A DNA stretch of 64,000 bases from an uncultured Bacteroidales bacterium (GCA_944321895.1 CALUNA010000003.1:1-64000); one strand, 5' to 3'; shown: positions 50,945 through 59,178, counted from the first letter of the stretch. The notes: generated by a model not told the origin, from the sequence alone. Made by a program: numbers and translations.

Positions 50945-52483
50945 ATGTTGGTAAAAATATACGGTGCGGCGGTGCAAGGCATTAATGCAACCATTATTAC
51001 GATAGAGGTCCATGTGGACAAGGGAATCAAGTTCTCGTTGGTAGGGCTGCCCGACAATGCCGTGAAAGAAAGCCATGAGCGCATTGCTTCGGCTTTGTCC
51101 GTGACGGGCTATCACATGCCGCGCAAGCAGGTTGTCATCAACATGGCACCGGCCGACATACGCAAGGAAGGTTCCGCATACGATTTGCCGTTGGCTATCG
51201 GCATTCTGGCGGCCGACGAAAGAATCCGCAGCGAAAATTTGGGCGACTATCTGATTATGGGCGAATTGTCGCTCGATGGCAGCCTGCAACCCGTAAAAGG
51301 TGTGCTTCCTATTGCCATCAAAGCGAGGGAGGAAGGTTTCAAAGGATTCATACTGCCTAAGCAGAATGCCCGCGAGGCGGCCGTGGTGAACAATCTGGAT
51401 GTGTATGGCGTGGAAAATATCACAGAGGTGATACGCTTCCTGAACGGTGAAATTCGGTTGGAGAAAACCGAAGTTGATACACGTGCGGAGTTTTACCGGA
51501 ACGTGGCTGTTTCGGACATGGATTTTGCCGATGTGAAAGGCCAGGAAAATGTCAAACGGGCATTGGAAGTCGCTGCCGCCGGTGGGCACAACATCATCAT
51601 GGTTGGCCCGCCCGGAGCCGGCAAGTCCATGTTGGCGAAGCGGTTGCCTACGATTTTACCGCCGCTTACCTTGCATGAAGCTTTGGAAACAACCAAAATA
51701 CACTCGGTGGCCGGACAATTGGATGGCCAGACGTCCCTGATAGCCCAACGCCCGTTCCGGAGCCCGCACCACACAATTAGCGATGTGGCGCTGGTTGGTG
51801 GCGGTACGTTTCCGCAACCGGGTGAAATCAGTCTGGCCCACAACGGCGTTCTGTTTCTGGACGAATTGCCGGAATATAAGCGGACTGTCCTTGAAGTGAT
51901 GAGGCAGCCGCTCGAGGACCGGAAAATCTGTATTTCGCGGGCGAAATTTACTGTGGAATACCCGGCAAGTTTCATGCTGGTTGCGGCCATGAATCCGTGT
52001 CCGTGCGGTTATTACAACCACCCTACCCACCCTTGCGTCTGTGCTCCCGGAGTTGTCCAAAAATACCTGAGCCGTATTTCAGGGCCGCTGCTGGACCGCA
52101 TTGACATACATATTGAAATCGTGCCTGTGCCTTTTGAAAAACTGTCGGAGGCGGCGCCGGCCGAACCGAGTGCTGCCATCAGGGAACGTGTCATGGAAGC
52201 GCGGAAAGTGCAGGAAATGCGTTTTAAGGACATTCCTAACGTGTATTGCAACGCCCAAATGAGTTCCAAGCTGTTGCGGACCTATGCAAATCCGGATAAA
52301 AACGGTCTGGAATTGCTGAAAAACGCCATGTCGCGTCTGAATTTGTCCGCGCGTGCATACGACCGGATTCTGAAAGTGTCGCGTACCATTGCCGATTTGG
52401 ACCATTCCGAAGCTATCCACTCACGGCATATTGCGGAAGCCATTAACTATCGTAATCTTGACCGTGAAGGTTGGGCAGGATAA
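50945..52483 (+). CDS. YifB/ComM-family Mg-chelatase-like AAA+ ATPase
   Basis: A 512-residue hexameric helicase-type ATPase. The N-terminal domain (VKIYGAAVQGINA, LVGLPDNAVKESHERI) is that of the YifB/ComM family. The AAA+ core has Walker A GPPGAGKSMLAKRLP (about residue 220), Walker B VLFLDELPEY and the Cys-rich CPCGYYNHPTHPC insert. A C-terminal Mg-chelatase domain closes it. ComM enzymes promote branch migration during natural transformation or recombination. It is monocistronic with a promoter and a downstream terminator. Confidence 0.93.
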   Translation: MLVKIYGAAVQGINATIITIEVHVDKGIKFSLVGLPDNAVKESHERIASALSVTGYHMPRKQVVINMAPADIRKEGSAYDLPLAIGILAADERIRSENLGDYLIMGELSLDGSLQPVKGVLPIAIKAREEGFKGFILPKQNAREAAVVNNLDVYGVENITEVIRFLNGEIRLEKTEVDTRAEFYRNVAVSDMDFADVKGQENVKRALEVAAAGGHNIIMVGPPGAGKSMLAKRLPTILPPLTLHEALETTKIHSVAGQLDGQTSLIAQRPFRSPHHTISDVALVGGGTFPQPGEISLAHNGVLFLDELPEYKRTVLEVMRQPLEDRKICISRAKFTVEYPASFMLVAAMNPCPCGYYNHPTHPCVCAPGVVQKYLSRISGPLLDRIDIHIEIVPVPFEKLSEAAPAEPSAAIRERVMEARKVQEMRFKDIPNVYCNAQMSSKLLRTYANPDKNGLELLKNAMSRLNLSARAYDRILKVSRTIADLDHSEAIHSRHIAEAINYRNLDREGWAG

Positions 52484-52484
52484 C

Positions 52485-52512
52485 AAAAAAACCGGCAAAA
52501 TGCCGGTTTTTT
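52485..52512. terminator. Bidirectional intrinsic terminator
   Basis: ACCGGCA (52491-52497) and TGCCGGT (52501-52507) form a 7-bp stem with an AAA loop, flanked by an A run on the left and a T run on the right. It serves both the ComM gene and the convergent lipoprotein gene, whose stop codon lies inside it. Confidence 0.88.
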
Positions 52513-53017
52513 ATCGTTGATATTGGTTTTTTATTTCCCAGCCCTGTTGAACAATCCACAGACTATCTTCTGGAACCTTGGATGGTTCGCCTGCCTTGAA
52601 ATAAAATGTTCCCTTGGCACGCATTTTTTTTGAAAAGTTCATAACAGGTTCTAATGTATTTTCTTTAAGTTTATTTATTAAAAAAGCACTGGTGTTTAAA
52701 AAAGAATCATCACCAACCGTCATATATATATATCGTACATCTGGCATTGAATCATAACGTATTAATGTTGGACTGATATAACGATTTCCATAACTATCGG
52801 TTAATATAAAACTATCGATAGAGTTATCTTTTCTGGAAAAAAATAGACTAATATCACGATATTTTGTTGTATCTGTTTGTTCTGTTGGATCTTTTGGATT
52901 TTTTATATCTGGGTCCGTAATTATTGGTTCATTGTGTTCGCATGCACTGAATATGCTGGCGCCCGCCAGACCCAATGCGAAAATCAATGTTATTTGCCTG
53001 GAAAAATTTTTTTTCAT
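52511..53017 (-). CDS. Hypothetical lipoprotein
   Basis: A 168-residue lipoprotein of unknown function. Signal peptide and lipobox FSAC lie near residue 24-27, followed by a Pro/Asp/Thr-rich linker (ITDPDIKNPKDPTEQTDTTKYRD) and a small beta-rich domain (about 55-168). The DNA is clearly A/T-richer than its neighbours. The start at 53017 (MKKNF) gives a normal signal peptide; the frame to 53044 adds only a few residues. Confidence 0.75.
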   Translation of the reverse strand: MKKNFSRQITLIFALGLAGASIFSACEHNEPIITDPDIKNPKDPTEQTDTTKYRDISLFFSRKDNSIDSFILTDSYGNRYISPTLIRYDSMPDVRYIYMTVGDDSFLNTSAFLINKLKENTLEPVMNFSKKMRAKGTFYFKAGEPSKVPEDSLWIVQQGWEIKNQYQR

Positions 53018-53056
53018 TGTTCTGAATTTTTTAATGAGATACAATTTTTATCTATG

Positions 53057-53064
53057 CAAAGATA
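53057..53064 (-). promoter_or_regulatory. -7 box upstream of the hypothetical lipoprotein gene
   Basis: The minus strand reads TATCTTTG 39 bases before the chosen start. No -33 partner is clear. Confidence 0.45.
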
Positions 53065-53181
53065 GAATAAAAAACACAGTTATAAAATAGTTTGATATGA
53101 TGGCAAAAAAAGCAACAAACCTGTTTTTTCCATAATACGAAATGGTTGTTACTGTGTTTATGTAGGGAATTTGAAGCCTAT

Positions 53182-53220
53182 AAAAAAACGGGACCAAAAC
53201 CTTTCCGGTTCTGGGTCCCG
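53182..53220 (-). terminator. Intrinsic terminator of ssb
   Basis: On the minus strand CGGGACC pairs with GGTCCCG, with an inner AACC/GGTT extension, and runs into seven T residues. It lies about 20 bases after the ssb stop. Confidence 0.85.
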
Positions 53221-53241
53221 CTTTTGTTCCTCCCGTTTTTC

Positions 53242-53664
53242 TCAGAATGGCAATCCGTCTTCTCCTGGGGCGGGTGCGTTTTCTGCTGTCGGGGCCGGAG
53301 TTGGTGTTGCGGTTTGGGCAGCTTCGTTGTCCTGGCGTTTTCCCAGCAACTGGATGGTGTCTGCCACAATTTCCGTTGCATAACGTTTCACACCGTCTTT
53401 TTCCCAGCTTCGTGTCTGTATCTTGCCCTCAACATACAGCTGCATTCCTTTGCGGATATATTTTTCGGCAAGCTCAGCCAGAGAGCGCCAGGCCACAATG
53501 GTGTGCCATTCCGTGCGGTCAGGCACTTGTGTGCCGTTTTGCATGGTGAATCCGCGTTCAGTTGTAGCCAATGTGAAGTTTGCTACTGCAACGTTCTTGT
53601 CCAGATAACGGACTTCCGGGTCGCGTCCTACGTTGCCTACTAAAATAACCTTGTTGACTGACAT
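53242..53664 (-). CDS. ssb: Single-stranded DNA-binding protein
   Basis: A 140-residue OB-fold SSB. The N terminus (MSVNKVILVGNVGRDPEVRY) and the WHTIVAWRSLAELAEKYIRKG and QLYVEGKIQTRSWEKDG segments are diagnostic. A Thr/Pro/Ala linker leads to an acidic GEDGLPF tip that recruits repair and replication partners. The frame extends upstream to 53781 with unlikely sequence; 53664 gives the conserved start. The DNA just upstream has TATATTTA, a near-miss -7 box. Confidence 0.95.
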   Translation of the reverse strand: MSVNKVILVGNVGRDPEVRYLDKNVAVANFTLATTERGFTMQNGTQVPDRTEWHTIVAWRSLAELAEKYIRKGMQLYVEGKIQTRSWEKDGVKRYATEIVADTIQLLGKRQDNEAAQTATPTPAPTAENAPAPGEDGLPF

Positions 53665-53766
53665 AATTGTGAAATTTAAGTGAAATAATGGGGGTAAATA
53701 TATGGATATTTTTTGAAAAATGGAAATATATGCGGAATAAATTTTCTTTGTTTGGAGAAAAAATCG

Positions 53767-53774
53767 TATTTTTG
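53767..53774 (+). promoter_or_regulatory. -7 box upstream of nagB
   Basis: TATTTTTG matches TAnnTTTG and lies 31 bases before the nagB ATG. TTTG occurs 16 bases upstream, slightly closer than usual. Confidence 0.5.
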
Positions 53775-53805
53775 AAACCAAATTCTAACCCTAATCAAAA
53801 TAAAC

Positions 53806-54615
53806 ATGAGACTAATTATTGAACCGGATTACGCGAGCGTATCCCAATGGGCTGCCAACTATGTTGTAGCCAGCATTAACAGAGCAAAGCCGACAGCAGA
53901 AAAACCGTTTATCCTGGGGTTGCCGACAGGCTCTTCCCCGCTGGGTATGTATCGCCGTTTGATAGAATTGCATAAACAGGGACTTGTTTCTTTCAAACAT
54001 GTGATAACTTTCAATATGGATGAATATGTGAATCTCCCCAAGGAGCATCCGGAAAGTTATTATTCTTTCATGTGGAACAATTTTTTCAGCCATATTGACA
54101 TTGTGCCGGAGAATGTGAACATATTGAACGGCAATGCGCCCGATTTGGTTGCTGAATGTACCCGCTACGAAGCCAAGATGAAGGAGTTGGGCGGTGTGGA
54201 CCTGTTCCTGGGAGGCATTGGTCCTGATGGTCATATTGCATTCAATGAGCCGGCTTCGTCCTTGACATCGCGCACGCGCCAGAAGACCTTGACCACTGAT
54301 ACGCTGATTGCCAATTCACGTTTCTTTGACAATGATGTGAACAAAGTGCCGAAAACGGCTCTGACGGTCGGTGTCGGAACGGTTTTGGATGCCAAGGAAG
54401 TGCTGATTATCGTGAACGGGCACAACAAGGCGCGCGCTTTACGCCACGCGGTGGAAGAACCGATCAACCACATGTGGACAATCAGCGCCCTGCAAATGCA
54501 CCCGAAGGGGATTATCGTTTGCGACTATGAGGCTTGCGCCGAGCTGAAGGTTGGTACCTACAAATACTTTCTGGATATTGAGAAAGACCACTTGAATCCG
54601 GAATCGTTATTGTAG
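53806..54615 (+). CDS. nagB: Glucosamine-6-phosphate deaminase
   Basis: A 269-residue isomerase/deaminase converting GlcN-6-P to Fru-6-P and ammonia, the committed step of amino-sugar catabolism. Family motifs [32 protein letters not shown] and the active-site loop [15 protein letters not shown] are present. It is monocistronic (own -7 box and terminator), 5.7 kb beyond the PUL. It would consume the GlcNAc released by GH20 and GH130, but the kinase and deacetylase steps are not in this window. Confidence 0.96.
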   Translation: MRLIIEPDYASVSQWAANYVVASINRAKPTAEKPFILGLPTGSSPLGMYRRLIELHKQGLVSFKHVITFNMDEYVNLPKEHPESYYSFMWNNFFSHIDIVPENVNILNGNAPDLVAECTRYEAKMKELGGVDLFLGGIGPDGHIAFNEPASSLTSRTRQKTLTTDTLIANSRFFDNDVNKVPKTALTVGVGTVLDAKEVLIIVNGHNKARALRHAVEEPINHMWTISALQMHPKGIIVCDYEACAELKVGTYKYFLDIEKDHLNPESLL

Positions 54616-54643
54616 TAATTAATGTTTGTTTCATAATGTTGGG

Positions 54644-54674
54644 GTCGTTCAAATTTATTTGAACGGCCTTTTTT
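54644..54674 (+). terminator. Intrinsic terminator of nagB
   Basis: GTCGTTCAAA (54644-54653) pairs with TTTGAACGGC (54658-54667), a 10-bp stem with a TTTA loop and a T tract. Confidence 0.88.
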
Positions 54675-54698
54675 CTTTCTGAAGAAAAGTACTTTTTC

Positions 54699-55118
54699 CT
54701 ATCGGTGGATGCTGATTTCCCGTGTCCGGTTGTCGGGCAAGACTTGTATGTCCACCTGCACGAGGTTGCCGGGTAGGATAGGGGAGATGTTTTCCGCCCA
54801 TTCGATAAAACACAGGTTGCCGCTGTACAGGTATTCTTCGGCTCCCAAGTCCAGGGCTTCCTGGATATTCTTCAGCCGGTAGCAGTCGAAATGGTAAATG
54901 ATGCGGTGGTCATCGGTTTCATATTCGTTGACGATGGCAAAAGTCGGGCTGTTCACGGTGTCGTTTACGCCGAGCTCTTCGCAGATGGCTTTGATGAACG
55001 TGGTTTTGCCGGCACCCATTGGACCATTGAATGCGAACACGCGGTCGCTGCCGATTTGCCGGATAAATTGTCGTGCGGTTTCGTTTATGCTGTCGAGTGA
55101 TGCTATGGTCAATTTCAT
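54699..55118 (-). CDS. tsaE: tRNA threonylcarbamoyladenosine biosynthesis protein TsaE
   Basis: A 139-residue P-loop ATPase that works with TsaD and TsaB in making t6A37. Walker A is GPMGAGKTTFIKAI (about residues 34-47); NSPTFAIVNEY and YHFDCYRL are family signatures. The reading frame runs upstream to 55232 and into uvrC, but a -7 box at 55136-55143 lies within that extension, so 55118 is chosen. The partner-type Sua5 gene lies at the other end of the window. Confidence 0.93.
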   Translation of the reverse strand: MKLTIASLDSINETARQFIRQIGSDRVFAFNGPMGAGKTTFIKAICEELGVNDTVNSPTFAIVNEYETDDHRIIYHFDCYRLKNIQEALDLGAEEYLYSGNLCFIEWAENISPILPGNLVQVDIQVLPDNRTREISIHR

Positions 55119-55135
55119 TTCGTTTTTTTTGTTTG

Positions 55136-55143
55136 CAAAAGTA
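55136..55143 (-). promoter_or_regulatory. -7 box upstream of tsaE
   Basis: The minus strand reads TACTTTTG 17 bases before the tsaE start. It lies between uvrC and tsaE, so tsaE has a promoter of its own. Confidence 0.5.
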
Positions 55144-55224
55144 GTCAATATTATTCGGGCGTTTGAGGTTTTGACATTAAAAAAATCTGGATATTTGTAC
55201 AGCCTTTTCCCGAAAAAACGAATC

Positions 55225-57081
55225 TCAGACACTTCCGGCGGGGTGAAAATGATTGTAAAACACTGATGCCCTGCGTTTTCCGATAACTTTTTCCAATTCT
55301 TCCAAATCGGCCGTTTTAGCGCGTTTCAGGCTCTTGAAATGCTGGATAAGCTCGTTTTTGGTTTTTTCGCCAATTCCGGTTATGTTGTCCAGCTCCGAAG
55401 CGAGCTGCGACTTGCTACGCTTGTCGCGATGGAAGCTGATGGCGAAGCGGTGGACTTCTTCCTGTATCCCGGCCAGGAATTTGAAGATTTCTTCTGTCGG
55501 TTTCAGGCCGACTGCTTGCGGCGGAAATCCGAACAGCAGTTCATGTGTTTGATGGTGTTCGTTTTTTGCCAGTCCGGCAATCGGTATTTCCACTCCGACT
55601 TCTTCCGTTGCCTGCCGTATCATTTCCATTTGTCCGGCTCCGCCGTCGGCAATAATCAGGTCGGGTAGGGGAGAATGCTCCTGGACAAGGCGGCTGTATC
55701 GCCGTTTGACCACTTCTTTCATGCTCGCGTAGTCGTCCGGGCCTTCCACGGTTTTTATGATGTATTTGCGGTAATCCTTTTTGGATGGTTTGGCTTGTTT
55801 GTAAACCACACATGCGGCCACGGCGTCGCTGCCGCTAATGTTCGAGTTGTCGAAACACTCGATGTGCATGGGCATTTTTTCCAGATGCAGTTTGGCTTGC
55901 AGGCTGCCGAGCAGCCGTGCCATGCGCTGGTTGGGGTTCAGCTTTTCAGCCCGTTTGTATTTGTCTATTTTGTATTGCTTGACGTTTTGCAGCGACAAGT
56001 CCAGCAATTTCCGTTTGTCGCCTATTTTCGGGATATAAAAATCCACTCCGTTCAGTTCCATGTCCGGCAGGAAAGGAACAAGCGCTGTTTTGGCCGAACT
56101 CTGGAGCAGGTTGCGCAACTCCAGAATTCCCATGGCGAATAATTCTTCCCTGGGTTCATCCATGGTTTTCTGATATTCGATGGTGTATCCTTTTACAATG
56201 GCCCCTTTCACGATGTGCAGCATGTTGATGTATGCGCTGTTTTCGTCTTCCTCGTAGCCATACACATCCATGTTATCATCGTGAATTGTCGTGATGATGG
56301 TTTTTGCCTGATATTTTACGATGGCATCGTATTTTTCCTTTAGGATTTGTGCTTCCTCAAATTTCAATTCCGCTGCCAGCCGCTGCATTTCCTGGAGCAG
56401 GTAATCCGTAATGTTGTGGCTGTTGCCTTTGGCTATTTCCTTGATTTCATCAATCATGTGCATGTATTCCGCCTGGCTTTGCAGTCCCTCGCAGCAGCCT
56501 TTGCAGTTCTTTATGTGATATTGGAGGCATACCTTGAATTGTCCGGCGGCGATTTTATCGGGGGTTAAAGGTAATCGGCAAGTACGGACAGGGTAAATTT
56601 CCTGTATCAGTTCGAGCAGCGTGTTCAGTACGTATACGGAGCTGTATGGCCCGAAGTATTCCGCGCCTTTTATGATTTGCCGCGTCCGGAAAACGCGCGG
56701 GAACGGTTCTTTGGTTATGCACAGCCACGGATAGGTTTTCCCATCCTTGAGCAATACGTTGTAGCGTGGCTGGTATTGTTTTATCAGGTTGTTTTCCAGA
56801 AGCAGTGCATCTGTTTCCGTGTTCACTACAATGTATTTCAGGTCGTGTATGTGCTTTACCAGCATTCTGGTTTTTATGGAGTCGTGTTCCTTGTTGAAAT
56901 AGGATGAAACGCGCCTTTTCAGGTTTTTTGCTTTCCCGACATAGATGATGGTTCCTTCCTTGTTGAAGTATTGGTATACGCCCGGAGTTTCCGGCAAGGT
57001 GGAAATAATCTGCTTGATATGTGATTGGGCATCCAAAGCTGGGCACTGTTTAAAATGGTTCGCTCCTGCAAAAATAGGCAT
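55225..57081 (-). CDS. uvrC: UvrABC excision nuclease subunit C
   Basis: A 618-residue nuclease that makes both cuts in nucleotide-excision repair. The GIY-YIG domain (about 28-110) has PETPGVYQYF and GTIIYVGKAKNLKRRVSSYF. The UVR coiled segment (about 215-245), the UvrC RNase-H-like domain (about 390-540, IECFDNSNISGSDAVA and LIIADGGAGQM) and C-terminal helix-hairpin-helix (ITGIGEKTKNELIQHF) follow. Length is normal. No promoter was identified immediately upstream; a structured RNA and a possible small gene separate it from the next gene. Confidence 0.96.
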   Translation of the reverse strand: MPIFAGANHFKQCPALDAQSHIKQIISTLPETPGVYQYFNKEGTIIYVGKAKNLKRRVSSYFNKEHDSIKTRMLVKHIHDLKYIVVNTETDALLLENNLIKQYQPRYNVLLKDGKTYPWLCITKEPFPRVFRTRQIIKGAEYFGPYSSVYVLNTLLELIQEIYPVRTCRLPLTPDKIAAGQFKVCLQYHIKNCKGCCEGLQSQAEYMHMIDEIKEIAKGNSHNITDYLLQEMQRLAAELKFEEAQILKEKYDAIVKYQAKTIITTIHDDNMDVYGYEEDENSAYINMLHIVKGAIVKGYTIEYQKTMDEPREELFAMGILELRNLLQSSAKTALVPFLPDMELNGVDFYIPKIGDKRKLLDLSLQNVKQYKIDKYKRAEKLNPNQRMARLLGSLQAKLHLEKMPMHIECFDNSNISGSDAVAACVVYKQAKPSKKDYRKYIIKTVEGPDDYASMKEVVKRRYSRLVQEHSPLPDLIIADGGAGQMEMIRQATEEVGVEIPIAGLAKNEHHQTHELLFGFPPQAVGLKPTEEIFKFLAGIQEEVHRFAISFHRDKRSKSQLASELDNITGIGEKTKNELIQHFKSLKRAKTADLEELEKVIGKRRASVFYNHFHPAGSV

Positions 57082-57160
57082 TTTTATTTTGCTTTTCGGG
57101 CTGTGTTGCTCGAGCTTTGTTGATTTTTTGTGTTTTTCTTTTCCCGTATTTTGTCTGTAT

Positions 57161-57478
57161 TTACTTTTTTATGTTGATAATCAAGTTTTTAAATGTAGAA
57201 ATACTGATTTTCTCAATCTTTTCTCCATACAGGCAGAATATGTTTGTTTTACCAATTTTGATGATGACGATGTTTTGCCCCTTGTTTTTGTTGTGGGTTA
57301 CTGGTCCTTTTTCTATTTCGTTGCTGAATGTCATGCTTATTCCGATTCCATCGTTTATTTTCAATTGTATTTTTGGAAATGTCATGGATATGTTGCCTTG
57401 CAGGCAAAAGCATAAGAGAGCAATGAAAATTGCCGGAATGATTTTTCTGATTTTTGTTTTGTGGACCTGTGTGTTCAT
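57161..57478 (-). CDS. Possible small exported protein
   Basis: A 105-residue frame of doubtful status. It begins like a secreted protein: basic n-region (HKTKIRKI), a hydrophobic core (IPAIFIALLCFCLQ) and then Lys/Ile-rich polar sequence. No family is recognised, and the DNA is A/T-rich, where such frames arise by chance. Its start is 21 bases after the T run of the structured RNA's terminator, so it could be the gene that RNA controls. The opposite strand has a hydrophobic frame that is probably its shadow. Confidence 0.3.
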   Translation of the reverse strand: MNTQVHKTKIRKIIPAIFIALLCFCLQGNISMTFPKIQLKINDGIGISMTFSNEIEKGPVTHNKNKGQNIVIIKIGKTNIFCLYGEKIEKISISTFKNLIINIKK

Positions 57479-57498
57479 TTTCTGAAAAATGGATTGAT

Positions 57499-57529
57499 AA
57501 AAAAAGCGCAGATAGAAATTTATCTACGC
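57499..57529 (-). terminator. Intrinsic terminator of the structured RNA
   Basis: On the minus strand GCGTAGATA pairs with TATCTGCGC (9 bp, one G-T) and is followed by seven T residues. Two bases of the stem are shared with the outermost helix of the RNA. Confidence 0.8.
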
Positions 57530-57728
57530 CACGAGGTCCTGAGAAAACCCAACAAGGAAAATAAACTTCTATCCGCGCCGGGGGGACAGAAATTCTCCTT
57601 GTCTGTTGTTTTGCGTTTATGCAAATGAAATTTCTCAGGTTTCGTGGCATAAATTCAGCAAACGCTTCTTGTTATTGTTGTTTTTATTTCTGACTGGTTC
57701 TTTAATTCATTTTGATTGGTTTTTTGTT
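57499..57728 (-). ncRNA. Structured non-coding RNA or cis-regulatory leader (about 230 nt)
   Basis: On the minus strand a consensus promoter (57735-57765) precedes a G-poor, A-rich leader of about 80 nt and then nested helices: GCCACGA/TCGTGGC (57642-57648 with 57528-57534), CCTGAGAAA/TTTCTCAGG (57631-57639 with 57538-57546), an internal hairpin TTTGC/GCAAA (57610-57625), ACAAGGA/TCCTTGT (57596-57602 with 57552-57558), and TTCTGTCC/GGATAGAA (57567-57591). It ends in an intrinsic terminator at 57499-57529. No standard family was recognised. A 6S-like RNA is possible, because an asymmetric bubble sits between the outer and inner helices. A regulatory leader for the small frame at 57161-57478 is the alternative. 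Confidence 0.55.
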
Positions 57729-57734
57729 GTTTTG

Positions 57735-57765
57735 CAAAGTTAGCGGATTTGTTCGGAACTGGCAA
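57735..57765 (-). promoter_or_regulatory. Consensus promoter of the structured RNA
   Basis: On the minus strand TTG (57763-57765) and TAACTTTG (57735-57742) are exactly 20 bases apart. No credible reading frame starts nearby, which supports an RNA product. Confidence 0.65.
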
Positions 57766-57828
57766 GTGTGTTTTGGCATGGTTTTTTCTGTTTTCAACAA
57801 CTTGTGTAAACCATAAATTGTTGTTGTT

Positions 57829-58533
57829 ATGAAAAATCAGAATTTTTGGATGGGATTTGCGGTAGCTGCTGGTCTTGTTGTTTCGAGTTTTGTTTTGAAA
57901 GGTGCGCTTGAGAATTTTAAGGATCGCGACCGGATTGTTTCTGTGAAGGGTTTGTGCGAGCGTTCTGTTGAAGCGGATTATGTGATTTGGCCGTTGGTTT
58001 ACAAGGAAGTCGGTGACGACTTGCCGGAAATTATAGAAAACGTGAGCCGTAAAAACAATGATGTTCGTACTTTTTTGGTGCAAAAGGGTATAAATGCCGA
58101 TGAAATCTCTTTTTCAGCTCCCGCTGTTATTGATTTGGAAGCTGATCGTTATCGGACCGAGAAGGCTCCTTATCGTTACAATGTGACTTCTGTCATAACT
58201 GTTGCGTCCGGTAAGGTTGGGCTTGTCCGCCAGCTGATGTCCCAGCAGTCGGAATTGATGGAAAAAGGTATTGTTCTTACGCAGGATGATTATCAGTATC
58301 AGACTATTTTTTCCTATAATGCTTTGAATGACATTAAGCCGGAAATGATAGAGCAGGCAACAAAGAATGCCCGTGAAGCTGCGCTGAAATTTGCCGATGA
58401 CTCCGGCAGCAAATTGGGAAAAATCCGTACTGCCGACCAGGGAACATTCTCCATTATGGACAGGGATAATAATACGCCTTATATCAAGACAGTCCGGGTC
58501 GTGACGCGGGTTGATTATTTTCTGAAAGATTGA
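57829..58533 (+). CDS. SIMPL (DUF541) domain protein
   Basis: A 234-residue envelope protein with one N-terminal TM or uncleaved signal helix (FAVAAGLVVSSFVLKGA, about 11-28). The remainder is a SIMPL/DUF541 domain, with VSVKGLCERSVEADYVIWPL at its start and REAALKFADDSGSKLGKI near the end. Members have periplasmic functions linked to oxidative stress in some bacteria; the role here is unknown. It is monocistronic, divergent from the RNA, and ends at a terminator shared with apt. Confidence 0.88.
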   Translation: MKNQNFWMGFAVAAGLVVSSFVLKGALENFKDRDRIVSVKGLCERSVEADYVIWPLVYKEVGDDLPEIIENVSRKNNDVRTFLVQKGINADEISFSAPAVIDLEADRYRTEKAPYRYNVTSVITVASGKVGLVRQLMSQQSELMEKGIVLTQDDYQYQTIFSYNALNDIKPEMIEQATKNAREAALKFADDSGSKLGKIRTADQGTFSIMDRDNNTPYIKTVRVVTRVDYFLKD

Positions 58534-58547
58534 TTGAAGTGTGTTTG

Positions 58548-58581
58548 CATGTTGAAAGCCGGGAAACCGGCTTTCAACATG
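58548..58581. terminator. Bidirectional intrinsic terminator between SIMPL gene and apt
   Basis: A perfect 15-bp stem, CATGTTGAAAGCCGG with its complement, closes a GAAA tetraloop at 58563-58566. It lies between convergent genes; the T-rich tract is on the plus-strand side. Confidence 0.85.
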
Positions 58582-58602
58582 ATTGGTTTTTCAGTTTTTC
58601 TT

Positions 58603-59127
58603 TCAATAATGTATGAGTGATTCTATTTCCACATCACTGTCAAAAATCTGTCTTCCGTTCAGGTCATCCAGTTCGACAAGGAAATTGACGTAGATTTTTT
58701 TGACATTGAATTTTTTGATGAGTTGTACTGCTGCTGCCATTGTTCCTCCGGTTGCCAGCAGGTCATCATGAATCAGGACAATGTCATTCTCTGAAAGTGC
58801 ATCCTTGTGTATTTGAATGGTGTCTGTGCCATATTCTTTCTGGTAACTCACATCGATGGTTTCTGCCGGTAGTTTCCCTTTTTTCCGTACAGGAACGAAT
58901 CCGGCATGTATTTTCTGTCCCAGGACGGGAGCCATGATAAAACCGCGTGATTCGATTCCTATTACTTTCGTAATGCCTTTGTCTTTGTAGATGCTGTACA
59001 TTTCTTCTTCAAAGAAGCGCATGCATTCCGGATTTTTGAAGGCGGTTGTCAGGTCTCTGAAAACAATGCCTTTGATTGGGAAGTCTTTTACGTCCCTGAT
59101 TTCTTTTTTTACATCTTCGGCTGTCAT
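58603..59127 (-). CDS. apt: Adenine phosphoribosyltransferase
   Basis: A 174-residue purine salvage enzyme converting adenine and PRPP to AMP. The PRPP-binding motif is VLIHDDLLATGGTMAAAV (here IVLIHDDLLATGGT) and the adenine site region is IGIESRGFIMAPVLG. The N terminus FPIKGIVFRDLT is typical. It lies 51 bases downstream of mnmG, with a parS sequence in between. Confidence 0.95.
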   Translation of the reverse strand: MTAEDVKKEIRDVKDFPIKGIVFRDLTTAFKNPECMRFFEEEMYSIYKDKGITKVIGIESRGFIMAPVLGQKIHAGFVPVRKKGKLPAETIDVSYQKEYGTDTIQIHKDALSENDIVLIHDDLLATGGTMAAAVQLIKKFNVKKIYVNFLVELDDLNGRQIFDSDVEIESLIHY

Positions 59128-59154
59128 AAGATTGATTGTTATTATAAAATAAAA

Positions 59155-59170
59155 TGTTTCACGTGGAACA
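59155..59170. promoter_or_regulatory. parS: parS centromere-like site (ParB-binding)
   Basis: The plus strand reads TGTTTCACGTGGAACA; its complement TGTTCCACGTGAAACA is the canonical chromosomal parS sequence bound by ParB/Spo0J. All 16 bases match. It lies in the short gap between mnmG and apt. parS sites usually cluster close to the replication origin, and mnmG (gidA) is often origin-proximal, so the window is likely on the origin side of the chromosome. parA and parB themselves are not here. Confidence 0.85.
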
Positions 59171-59178
59171 ATTTGTTG

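Noticed and set aside
57117-57485. 122-residue very hydrophobic plus-strand frame
   Set aside because: Its Phe/Leu/Ile composition is what the complement of an A-rich Lys/Ile-coding or non-coding strand gives; no start signal or family is seen.
57528-57648. TPP-riboswitch resemblance (CTGAGA and ACCTGA strings) in the structured RNA
   Set aside because: The strings are the two arms and flank of a simple helix; the TPP 3' core and the required arrangement of helices are absent.
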